The translations under genes and the position numbers were made by a program. From an uncultured Actinomycetes bacterium (lineage in GTDB: Bacteria > Actinomycetota > Actinomycetes > S36-B12): a stretch of DNA of 7,278 nucleotides. The stretch spans positions 1-7,278 of the forward strand of contig CAJIYV010000040.1 in NCBI GenBank assembly GCA_905181745.1, given 5' to 3'. Of this stretch, positions 1 to 6,283 are shown piece by piece. The notes under the pieces were generated by a model. The model had not been told where the DNA came from. It worked only from the letters and a program-made list of their open reading frames with translations, and made no database searches. The number at the start of each line of letters is the position of its first letter. Within the stretch, counting starts at the first letter, position 1.

Positions 1-1571
1 CGCAATTCCGCTAGGCGATCCAATGCGCTTCGCATCTCGTCTCCCGTCCGAATAATGCCGACGAGATCAGCCATAACATCTTGTAGATCCTGTTGAACCG
101 TGTACGGGTTTTCGCCCTCGACCTGATTGAAAGGCGCTAATGCTGCTTCCACTGCCGCGTCCACGTCTTGTTGTCTCACCGATGGACGGATTGCCCCAAC
201 ATCATCGAGGTTATTGAGATACTCGACAGCGCCCATGCCAGCTCGGCGTCCGAAGACGAGCAAGTCCGACAAGGAGTTCCCACCCAATCGGTTGGATCCG
301 TGCAAACCACCCGCTGCCTCTCCAGCGCAGAACAAACCCGGCACTCCAACAGCAGCCGCAGAGTCCGAATCGACCTCGACTCCCCCCATGACGTAGTGAC
401 ACGTGGGACCGACTTCCATCGACTCCTCAGTGATATCAACGTCGGCGAGTTCTTTAAACTGATGCCACATTGATGGCAGCTTTTCCTTAATCGTTTCGGC
501 GGGAAGTCGCTTCGACACATCAAGGAACACCCCACCGTGTGGGGAACCGCGACCAGCTTTCACTTCAGCCATAATTGATCGGGAAACCTCGTCGCGAGGT
601 AACAACTCTGGTGGACGTTTGTTGTTTTCAGGATCGGTATACCAGCCGTCAGCCTCTTCCTCGGTCTTGGCGTACTGCTCCTTAAAGACATCGGGAATGT
701 AGTCAAACATGAAACGGCGGCCCTCAGAATTGGTCAGCACCCCGCCATCGCCGCGCACAGACTCAGTAACAAGGAGTCCCTTGACACTTGGCGGCCACAC
801 CATGCCGGTGGGGTGGAACTGGATGAATTCCATGTTCACCAGCGTCCCGCCCGATCGCAGTGCGAGCGCGTGCCCATCGCCGGTGTACTCCCACGAGTTG
901 CTGGAAACCTTGAACGACCTGCCGATCCCACCGGTAGCAATGATGACAGTGGGAGCCTCGAAAAGCACGAACTTGCCGGAATCTCGCTGGTAGCCGAATG
1001 CGCCGGCGACCCGGCGATCCTCCCCCTCGCCCGCAAGCAGGATGTCAGTGATCGTGCACTCCGCGAAGACCCTCAGACGCGACTCGTAATCATCGCTGAT
1101 CTTCTTATCTTCCTGTTGCAGCCCTACAATTTTTTGCTGCAAGGTGCGGATTAATTCTAGACCGGTACGGTCCCCGACGTGAGCCAGACGCGGGTACTCG
1201 TGCCCACCGAAGTTTCGCTGACTAATCTTTCCTTCCGCCGTTCGGTCGAAAAGAGCCCCCCATGACTCAAGTTCCCAGACGCGCTCTGGTGCTTCTTTCG
1301 CATGCAACTCAGCCATCCGGTAGTGGCTGAGAAACTTCCCGCCACGCATGGTGTCGCAAAAATGCACCTGCCAATTGTCTTTACTATTGACATTCCCCAT
1401 CGACGCTGCGATGCCCCCCTCAGCCATCACCGTATGGGCCTTGCCTAGCAGGGACTTGCTGATGACAGCTGTGTTCTTACCCTGCTCGCGTGATTCGATC
1501 GCAGCTCGCAGCCCGGCCCCACCAGCGCCGATAACGACAACGTCGTGCTTGAAGTGTTCGATGTCCGTCAT
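1..1571 (-). CDS. sdhA: Succinate dehydrogenase flavoprotein subunit, Sdh1 type (3' end cut by window edge)
   Basis: FAD-containing catalytic subunit of complex II, oxidising succinate to fumarate on the cytoplasmic side of the membrane. I translated 523 residues from the ATG at 1571-1569, with no stop before the edge. Relatives are about 640 residues, so the last ~120 (C-terminal domain) are missing. Visible motifs: dinucleotide-binding GAGGAG at residues 15-20; AHTVMAEGG at 45-53, where H46 matches the histidine that binds FAD covalently; QFHPTG at 251-256; a catalytic-type Arg in LLPRDEVSRS (R326); GPTCHYVMGG at 388-397 (H392); and GSNRLGGNSLSDLLVFGRRAG at 425-445 (R428). The extra segment near 300-320 (TEEEADGWYTDPENN) is characteristic, as I recall, of the actinobacterial/mycobacterial Sdh1 flavoprotein. 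It lies 18 nt after sdhC, so the two are one transcription unit. sdhB (iron-sulfur subunit) is expected next, beyond the left edge. A fumarate reductase role cannot be excluded by sequence. Confidence 0.95.
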   Translation of the reverse strand, partial: MTDIEHFKHDVVVIGAGGAGLRAAIESREQGKNTAVISKSLLGKAHTVMAEGGIAASMGNVNSKDNWQVHFCDTMRGGKFLSHYRMAELHAKEAPERVWELESWGALFDRTAEGKISQRNFGGHEYPRLAHVGDRTGLELIRTLQQKIVGLQQEDKKISDDYESRLRVFAECTITDILLAGEGEDRRVAGAFGYQRDSGKFVLFEAPTVIIATGGIGRSFKVSSNSWEYTGDGHALALRSGGTLVNMEFIQFHPTGMVWPPSVKGLLVTESVRGDGGVLTNSEGRRFMFDYIPDVFKEQYAKTEEEADGWYTDPENNKRPPELLPRDEVSRSIMAEVKAGRGSPHGGVFLDVSKRLPAETIKEKLPSMWHQFKELADVDITEESMEVGPTCHYVMGGVEVDSDSAAAVGVPGLFCAGEAAGGLHGSNRLGGNSLSDLLVFGRRAGMGAVEYLNNLDDVGAIRPSVRQQDVDAAVEAALAPFNQVEGENPYTVQQDLQDVMADLVGIIRTGDEMRSALDRLAEL

Positions 1572-1578
1572 GAGAAAT

Positions 1579-1584
1579 CCCTTC
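1579..1584 (-). promoter_or_regulatory. Ribosome binding site of sdhA
   Basis: GAAGGG on the minus strand, seven bases before the ATG at 1571. It lies in the 18-nt gap after the sdhC stop codon and supports this start. Confidence 0.7.
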
Positions 1585-1589
1585 GCGTC

Positions 1590-2402
1590 TTAGAAGAAGT
1601 AAAAGTTAGTAATTGAGCCCGATGCCACTTGGCGCACATACAGGTCAGTCATTGCCACGCCCACCAGGGAAATCCACGCATATCGTGGATGTTTGGCGTT
1701 CAGTTTGGACATGTACGTCCAGGCCCGGTACCGAACCGGGTGGGCCGAGAAATGCTTCAAGCGTCCACCCACCACATGTCGGGCAGTGTGACACGAGAGT
1801 GAATACATCCAGAGGAAAGTCGCGTTGGCCAGCAGCACCACCGTACCGACACTCATATGACCCCATTGGCCATCACTATTACGAAAGGCAATGAGCGCAT
1901 CGTAGGTGAGGATTACGTTGAATACGAGGCCCGCGAAGAAGAACCACCGATGACTGTTTTGCAAGATCAGCGGTGCACGGGTTTCCCCGGTGTAACGCTT
2001 GTGCGAATCACTCACCGCGCAGGCCGGCGGTGAGAGCCAAAACGAGCGGTAATACGACTTACGGTAGTAGTAGCAGGTCATGCGGAAGCCCAGCGGAAAG
2101 ACCAGGATAATCAGGGCCGGCGACAGAATCCACCATGAACCAATCGGCGTCCACGATGACGACCCATCAATACAGGACGACGCCAAGCAGGGTGCGTAGA
2201 ACGGCGAGATGAGGGGCTCAGAGTAGTAGTACGCGTTCTCAAAAGCCCGCCAAGTTGAATAGATGATGAAGGCAATCAGGGCCCCGACTATCACTGCCGG
2301 CTGAATCCACCACCGGTCTGTACGCAGCGTGCGCGCCTTAATATCGGCCCGCTTGCCCGCCGCGGTGTCTCCCTGTTGATCGTTGCTCGTAACTGTACTC
2401 AA
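1590..2402 (-). CDS. sdhC: Succinate dehydrogenase membrane anchor subunit, type F (Sdh1C-like)
   Basis: Quinone-reducing membrane subunit of complex II, 270 residues from the chosen start; the mycobacterial Sdh1 anchor is of similar size. The reading frame extends 12 codons further up to a TTG at 2438. I prefer the TTG at 2402-2400 because GAAAGGA lies eight bases before it, while nothing similar precedes the other. About five membrane helices are visible, near residues 35-53, 90-110, 152-173, 184-204 and 242-258. With a cytoplasmic N-terminus, C110 (RMTCYYYRK), C128 (SPPACAVS), H151 (NSHRW), C204, H205 and H209 (SLSCHTARHVVGG) all fall on or near the cytoplasmic side, facing SdhB. C72 and C77 (YAPCLASSC) fall in the outer loop. 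The mycobacterial Sdh1 anchor is known to hold a Rieske-type [2Fe-2S] cluster in place of haem. The cytoplasmic-side Cys/His set fits that, but the exact ligands are inference. It sits first in the operon, before sdhA. Confidence 0.9.
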   Translation of the reverse strand: MSTVTSNDQQGDTAAGKRADIKARTLRTDRWWIQPAVIVGALIAFIIYSTWRAFENAYYYSEPLISPFYAPCLASSCIDGSSSWTPIGSWWILSPALIILVFPLGFRMTCYYYRKSYYRSFWLSPPACAVSDSHKRYTGETRAPLILQNSHRWFFFAGLVFNVILTYDALIAFRNSDGQWGHMSVGTVVLLANATFLWMYSLSCHTARHVVGGRLKHFSAHPVRYRAWTYMSKLNAKHPRYAWISLVGVAMTDLYVRQVASGSITNFYFF

Positions 2403-2410
2403 CGCGCAAT

Positions 2411-2417
2411 TCCTTTC
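2411..2417 (-). promoter_or_regulatory. Ribosome binding site deciding the sdhC TTG start
   Basis: GAAAGGA on the minus strand, eight bases before the TTG at 2402. This favours the 270-residue protein over a 282-residue form starting at the TTG at 2438. Confidence 0.6.
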
Positions 2418-2440
2418 GAATTCATGTGAGCCAAACAATA

Positions 2441-2470
2441 GTTGGGTGCCCGCACACGTGCACCCTCAAC
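2441..2470 (-). terminator. Hairpin between gabD and sdhC (weak terminator or leader structure)
   Basis: Inverted repeat in the 93-bp gap 2403-2495: arms 2441-2449 and 2460-2470 pair as GTTG plus GGTGC with a two-base bulge and a ten-base loop. Read on the minus strand it follows the gabD stop by 25 bases and is followed by TATTGTTT, only a weak T-rich tail. It may partly terminate gabD transcription or lie in the sdh leader. I saw no convincing -35/-10 pair for a separate sdh promoter in this gap. Confidence 0.35.
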
Positions 2471-2495
2471 CCATGAGACCTCCGTCACAGAATAT

Positions 2496-3953
2496 CTACA
2501 AGTCAACCGCGAAATACTGGGTTTCAAGGAACTCGTGAATGCCCGCAAAACCACCCTCGCGACCAAGCCCCGATTCCTTCATTCCACCAAATGGTGCGGC
2601 CGGGTCTGAGGCAATTCCGCGATTGATCGCGACCATGCCGGACTCCATCCGACGGGCAACTGTGATGCCCTCACCGTTGTCCTTCGCAAACACGTAGGAC
2701 ATCAGGCCGTATTCGGTGTCATTGGCCATGCGCACTGCTTCATCGGTACTTGATACCGAAACAACTGGGGCAACTGGACCAAATATTTCATTGCGGGTAA
2801 GCACTGAGCCGTGTTCAATCCCACGCACAATACGAGGGGCAAGAAATGCGCCCGTTGTCGGAGCCGTGCCGGCTTCGGTGACCTGAGCTCCTTCGTTTTC
2901 TGCTTCGCCAACCAGTTCCAAAATTTTGTCGCGCTCCTTATCACTCACCATGGCACCGAGCTCATTACTTTCATCAATTCCCGGACCAATCTTGAGTCCG
3001 CGCAATGCCACTTCAAACTTGTCCGCGAACTCTGCGCTAATGGACTCATGGACGTAGAACCTATTTGCCGCCGTGCACGCAGAGCCACCATTACGCATTT
3101 TTGCGACCATGGCGCCGTCAACTGCCCGATCAACATCGGACCCTTCCAGCACGATAAACGGGGCATTGCCACCCAACTCCATTGAACTCGGCAAAACGCG
3201 TTCAGCGGTTTGCTTCAACAGCAGCTTTCCCACGTAGGTGGATCCGGTAAATGACAAGGTGGCAACCCGTGGGTCAGCCAGAATCGCACTCGACACTTCA
3301 CCTGATTGTGAGGTCGTCACAATATTGACAACCCCGGCCGGTGCTCCTGCCCGTTCGAGGATTTCACCAATCCAGAGAGCCGTCAAGGGAGTCTCGCCCG
3401 GGGGCTTGATCACCGCCGTACAACCTGCCGCCAATGCCGGCCCCAATTTGCGGGTAATCATGGCTGCCGGGAAATTCCACGGGGTAACCATGTAGGCAAC
3501 ACCCATCGGGCGATAATCGGTGATTATCGTTTTGTCGCGGTTGGGGGCATAACGGAAACCGCCCTCAACTCGGGGTGCTTCTTCCGAGAACCAACGGAAA
3601 AACTCAGCCGCGTAAAGAGCCTCCCCCATGGCATCACGCCACGCCTTGCCATTCTCGAGGGCAATCAGTCTGGCGCAGTCATCAATTTCTGCGGTCATAA
3701 TGTTGAATGCTTTACGGAGAATTTCAGCGCGAACTCGGGCGGGCGTCAAGGACCACGTCTGAAATGCTTCATGGGCTGCGTCAACCGCCTGGATCCCTTC
3801 AGCTACCCCAGCATCGCCGATTGTGGCCAAAGTTCCGTAAGAAGCTGGGTTGATCACATCAAGCCCTGCCGTCGTAGCGATCCATTCTCCACCAATGAGC
3901 AGGCGGGTTGGCGTGCTAGCGGGCAATTCTTGCGATATTGATGTCACTGACAT
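2496..3953 (-). CDS. gabD: Succinate-semialdehyde dehydrogenase, NAD(P)-dependent
   Basis: Cytoplasmic aldehyde dehydrogenase that oxidises succinic semialdehyde to succinate, the last step of 4-aminobutyrate breakdown and of 2-oxoglutarate-decarboxylase bypasses. It has 485 residues from the chosen ATG, the usual GabD length (about 480-490). Motifs in order: PWNFPAAM at 158-165 (oxyanion-hole Asn160); IKPPGETPL at 182-190; SFTGSTYVG at 234-242; MELGGNAPF at 258-266 (general base Glu259); GGSACTAANRF at 289-299 (nucleophile Cys293); EIFGPVAPV at 389-397; and PFGGMKESGLGREGG at 454-468. The residue three after Lys183 is Gly186 rather than the Glu seen in NAD-specific enzymes, so NADP use is possible (inference). 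The second Cys two residues after the nucleophile, a redox switch in some family members, is Ala here. The ATG at 3953 is chosen over in-frame ATGs at 3998 and 3980 because GGAAAGG lies six bases upstream. The substrate is assigned by family resemblance and by sdhC being the next gene downstream. A related semialdehyde dehydrogenase is the main alternative. Confidence 0.9.
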   Translation of the reverse strand: MSVTSISQELPASTPTRLLIGGEWIATTAGLDVINPASYGTLATIGDAGVAEGIQAVDAAHEAFQTWSLTPARVRAEILRKAFNIMTAEIDDCARLIALENGKAWRDAMGEALYAAEFFRWFSEEAPRVEGGFRYAPNRDKTIITDYRPMGVAYMVTPWNFPAAMITRKLGPALAAGCTAVIKPPGETPLTALWIGEILERAGAPAGVVNIVTTSQSGEVSSAILADPRVATLSFTGSTYVGKLLLKQTAERVLPSSMELGGNAPFIVLEGSDVDRAVDGAMVAKMRNGGSACTAANRFYVHESISAEFADKFEVALRGLKIGPGIDESNELGAMVSDKERDKILELVGEAENEGAQVTEAGTAPTTGAFLAPRIVRGIEHGSVLTRNEIFGPVAPVVSVSSTDEAVRMANDTEYGLMSYVFAKDNGEGITVARRMESGMVAINRGIASDPAAPFGGMKESGLGREGGFAGIHEFLETQYFAVDL

Positions 3954-3959
3954 TGGGTG

Positions 3960-3966
3960 CCTTTCC
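3960..3966 (-). promoter_or_regulatory. Ribosome binding site deciding the gabD start
   Basis: GGAAAGG on the minus strand, six bases before the ATG at 3953. The two in-frame ATGs further upstream (3980 and 3998) have no comparable site. Confidence 0.7.
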
Positions 3967-3984
3967 GGTAGTGGGTACATGCAA

Positions 3985-4014
3985 AATCTAGTGGTCATCG
4001 CCCGTTATTGCGTA
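3985..4014 (-). promoter_or_regulatory. Possible gabD promoter
   Basis: Minus-strand TAGATT (3990-3985) fits a -10 hexamer and would place the transcript start about 25 bases before the preferred gabD ATG. The -35 side (TACGCA at 4014-4009, 18-base spacer) is poor, so this is tentative. Confidence 0.25.
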
Positions 4015-4063
4015 ACCTGTGACCAGACCAATACTTGCGCACTGTACTCGCCCAAGTGTCTTG

Positions 4064-4092
4064 GTGACTATCTGTGACTTTGGGGTTAGACT
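4064..4092 (+). promoter_or_regulatory. Promoter of the carboxypeptidase gene, leaderless-type
   Basis: GTGACT (4064-4069, four of six matches to TTGACA), a 17-base spacer and TAGACT (4087-4092, a good TANNNT -10). The -10 ends nine bases before the ATG at 4102, so transcription would start at or within a few bases of the start codon. No Shine-Dalgarno sequence is visible before that ATG, which agrees with leaderless translation, common in actinobacteria. The motif GTGACT recurs at 4074-4079, exactly ten bases on. Confidence 0.5.
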
Positions 4093-4101
4093 CAGACAGT
4101 T

Positions 4102-5283
4102 ATGCGTCACTGCTCCCGCCGGTATCTCAGCGCATTATGGGTGAGCGCGCTGGCAGCGTGTCTGACCCTGGGCCTAGCCCCCGCTTACGCCGCACCGGGA
4201 GAGGCCACGGTGGGAGGTGACCTGCTGACCGGTAAAGGTAAAATCGTCTCGCTCGGTGTGGACTCCGATCCACTTCCCGTTGTCCGGGCTAAAACGTGGG
4301 TGGTGGCCAATGCTGATACCGGTGAAATTCTGGCAGCAAAAGGTCCTCACGTATTGCGAGCACCCGCGAGCACCTTGAAAATTTTGACCGCACTTACTGT
4401 GATGCCGCAATTAGATCCGACAACTCCCATTAAGGCCAAAAAGCGCGCGGTAAACACCTACGGCAGCAAAGTCGGGCTGGTACGTGGCCGCACTTACAGC
4501 GCCAACGACCTCTTCCATGCGTTGCTACTGCCCAGTGCAAATGACGCCGCGATAGCTCTTGCCCAAGGGAGCGGGAGCCTGAAATCTACCCTGAACCAGA
4601 TGAACCAGGTTGCCGATTCACTCGGTGCCTTTGACACCGTTGCCAAGAACCCCAGTGGACTCGATTCCCCAGGCCAGGTTTCCAGCGCCTACGACCTAGC
4701 CACAATTGGCCGATCCGCCCTGGCTTTGCCTTATCTGCGTGATGTGGTGGGTAAAAAGAAATATAAGTTTTCCAATAAGAAAAAATCCAAAACCGTGTAC
4801 AGCACAAACCGGATGCTGCTCACCAACTTCACAGGCACAATCGGTCTAAAAACAGGCTTTACCACCATTGCGGGACGCACTTTTATCGGTGCAGCCGAAC
4901 GAAAAGGCACTACTTACATTGTTTCACTCATGGGCATTAAAGAAGCGAGCGCTGACGCCGCTGAGAAGCTCTTGAGTTGGGCCTTTGCAAATGGTGACAG
5001 CGTCACTGCGGTGGGAGTTCTCGGACAAAACACGCTCCCTGTGCAAAGCACAGCATCCCCTATCCAGGGAGATGTCGCAGATCCCATCATTGCTCGAGGG
5101 TTTTCCATCCAGGAGACACAAACAGCCACTGCAGGGACGAGTCTAGACGGGTTAGCAATCGGTTGGATGCTGCTGTTTTCGGCCATAATCGCTTTTGCTC
5201 TTTATGGAATCCGGCCTGCTTTTACCCAACGTAAGAACCGCGTAGGTTCAACCCGTAAAGGCAAAATTAGCCTCGAGGGCTAG
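4102..5283 (+). CDS. D-alanyl-D-alanine carboxypeptidase, DacB-like (peptidase S11)
   Basis: Low-molecular-weight penicillin-binding protein that removes the terminal D-Ala from peptidoglycan stem pentapeptides outside the membrane, limiting cross-linking. It has 393 residues. A signal peptide covers roughly residues 1-30 (Arg-rich start, hydrophobic core, cleavage after AYA). All three active-site motifs of the family are intact: STLK at 90-93 (nucleophile Ser90, Lys93), SAN at 145-147, and KTG at 250-252. A second membrane helix lies at about 350-370, followed by a basic tail (QRKNR, STRKGK), giving C-terminal anchoring with a short cytoplasmic end. After the KTG domain the chain runs through a linker (about 300-345) straight to this helix, so the PBP5-type C-terminal beta domain seems absent, as in several actinobacterial DacB proteins. 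The Lys-rich patch at 218-230 (GKKKYKFSNKKKSK) is notable. It is divergent from gabD and convergent with trpS, overlapping its last 17 bases. The substrate preference (DD-carboxypeptidase against endopeptidase) is by family. Confidence 0.93.
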   Translation: MRHCSRRYLSALWVSALAACLTLGLAPAYAAPGEATVGGDLLTGKGKIVSLGVDSDPLPVVRAKTWVVANADTGEILAAKGPHVLRAPASTLKILTALTVMPQLDPTTPIKAKKRAVNTYGSKVGLVRGRTYSANDLFHALLLPSANDAAIALAQGSGSLKSTLNQMNQVADSLGAFDTVAKNPSGLDSPGQVSSAYDLATIGRSALALPYLRDVVGKKKYKFSNKKKSKTVYSTNRMLLTNFTGTIGLKTGFTTIAGRTFIGAAERKGTTYIVSLMGIKEASADAAEKLLSWAFANGDSVTAVGVLGQNTLPVQSTASPIQGDVADPIIARGFSIQETQTATAGTSLDGLAIGWMLLFSAIIAFALYGIRPAFTQRKNRVGSTRKGKISLEG

Positions 5284-6283
5284 CCGGAAAACCAATTCTG
5301 TCGTACACCAAATTCAACGTCGGCTCCGCAGCATCTCGAGCTTTTTGGGCTCCCTTGTTCATGAGGGATTCGAGTTCTGCTGGATCGGTGAGTAGTTCAT
5401 TGACTCTTGTGCGAATTGGCTCGATAACTGAAAGAACGACTTCAGAAGTTTCCTTTTTCAAATCCCCGTATCCACGACCGGCATATTCGGACTCGAGTAA
5501 TTCTATTGATGTGTTGTTAATCGCTTTTTGTAATGCCAACAGATTCGAGACTCCCGGCTTATTCAACTCGTCAAAGCGAACCACGGCGTCTGAGTCGGTT
5601 ACTGCACTCTTAATCTTCTTTTCCGCTGCTTTGTTTCCATCAAGGAGAAACACACAACCACTCGGGCTGGATTTGCTCATTTTCGCGCTCGGGTCCTGTA
5701 AGTCAACAATCCGACTGGTTTCTTTGACCACTAACACTTCGGGCACAACGAAAGTCTCTCCAAATTTAGAATTAAACCTTTGTGCCAAGTCACGAGTTAA
5801 TTCAAGGTGCTGTCGCTGATCTTCACCTACGGGCACTCCATTTGCCTGGTACAGCAAAATATCGGCTGCCTGCAAAATTGGGTAAGTGAATAGGCCAACC
5901 GTTGAACGATCATTGCCCGTCTTTGAGCTTTTGTCCTTAAATTGAGTCATGCGGCTCGCTTCGCCAAACCCTGTTTGACACTGCAGCACCCAAGACAGCT
6001 GGCTGTGGGCCGCGACCTGACTTTGTGCAAACACCGTGCATTTTTCTGGGTCAAGGCCGATAGCGAGCAGCTGGGCGAACGACACGAGAGTGCGCTTGCG
6101 CAGAAGCTCAGGATCTTGATCGATCGTGATTGCGTGCTGATCCACCACGCAGAAGAATGAATCATGGCTCTCTTGAAGCCTCACCCACTCGCGTAAGGCG
6201 CCCAGGAGGTTGCCGATATGGAACGAGTCCGCGGTGGGCTGGATGCCAGAAAAAATCCTCGGCTTTTGGCTACTAGAGGTCAC
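5267..6283 (-). CDS. trpS: Tryptophanyl-tRNA synthetase
   Basis: Cytoplasmic class I aminoacyl-tRNA synthetase charging tRNA-Trp with tryptophan using ATP. It has 338 residues from the chosen GTG; the E. coli enzyme has 334. Visible motifs: FSGIQPTAD at 11-19, the HIGH-class motif HIGN at 22-25, MTQFKDKS at 112-119, GEDQRQHLELTRDLAQRFN at 153-171, and the KMSKS loop exactly as KMSKS at 201-205. The full Rossmann and anticodon-binding regions are present and the gene looks intact. The frame opens further to a GTG at 6301, but the GTG at 6283-6281 leaves an N-terminus of family length and has TGAGGAA ten bases upstream, so I prefer it. It overlaps the end of the upstream CorC-like gene by 11 bases, suggesting one transcript and possibly translational coupling. 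Its 3' end overlaps the carboxypeptidase gene on the other strand. Confidence 0.96.
   Translation of the reverse strand: MTSSSQKPRIFSGIQPTADSFHIGNLLGALREWVRLQESHDSFFCVVDQHAITIDQDPELLRKRTLVSFAQLLAIGLDPEKCTVFAQSQVAAHSQLSWVLQCQTGFGEASRMTQFKDKSSKTGNDRSTVGLFTYPILQAADILLYQANGVPVGEDQRQHLELTRDLAQRFNSKFGETFVVPEVLVVKETSRIVDLQDPSAKMSKSSPSGCVFLLDGNKAAEKKIKSAVTDSDAVVRFDELNKPGVSNLLALQKAINNTSIELLESEYAGRGYGDLKKETSEVVLSVIEPIRTRVNELLTDPAELESLMNKGAQKARDAAEPTLNLVYDRIGFPASPRG
5268..5282 (-). terminator. Small hairpin over the overlapping stop codons, possible trpS terminator
   Basis: TAGCC and GGCTA (5268-5272 and 5278-5282) form a five-pair stem with a five-base loop. On the minus strand it is followed by ATTTTGCCTTT, so it resembles a short intrinsic terminator for trpS. 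It lies inside the coding ends of both convergent genes. The stem is short, so strength is doubtful. Confidence 0.3.

Noticed and set aside
127..1593. Several open frames on the plus strand and in the other minus frames (up to about 119 codons) across the left 1.6 kb
   Set aside because: They lie within the continuous sdhA frame, which has family motifs throughout. The alternative products show low-complexity Ser/Thr/Arg composition and no recognisable domain.
2403..2438. Upstream TTG start giving a 282-residue SdhC
   Set aside because: It has no ribosome binding site, whereas the TTG at 2402 has GAAAGGA at eight bases. The extra 12 residues have no helix or known motif.
2811..3185. 124-codon plus-strand frame opposite gabD
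   Set aside because: Antisense shadow of the catalytic core of gabD, with no domain signature and no convincing ribosome binding site.
3954..3998. Upstream ATG giving a 500-residue GabD
   Set aside because: A strong ribosome binding site lies just before the ATG at 3953, and the shorter protein has the normal family length.
5355..5819. 154-codon plus-strand frame opposite trpS
   Set aside because: Longest antisense frame, but it mirrors the well-conserved trpS coding sequence and is Ser/Thr-rich in the way reverse-complement frames often are.
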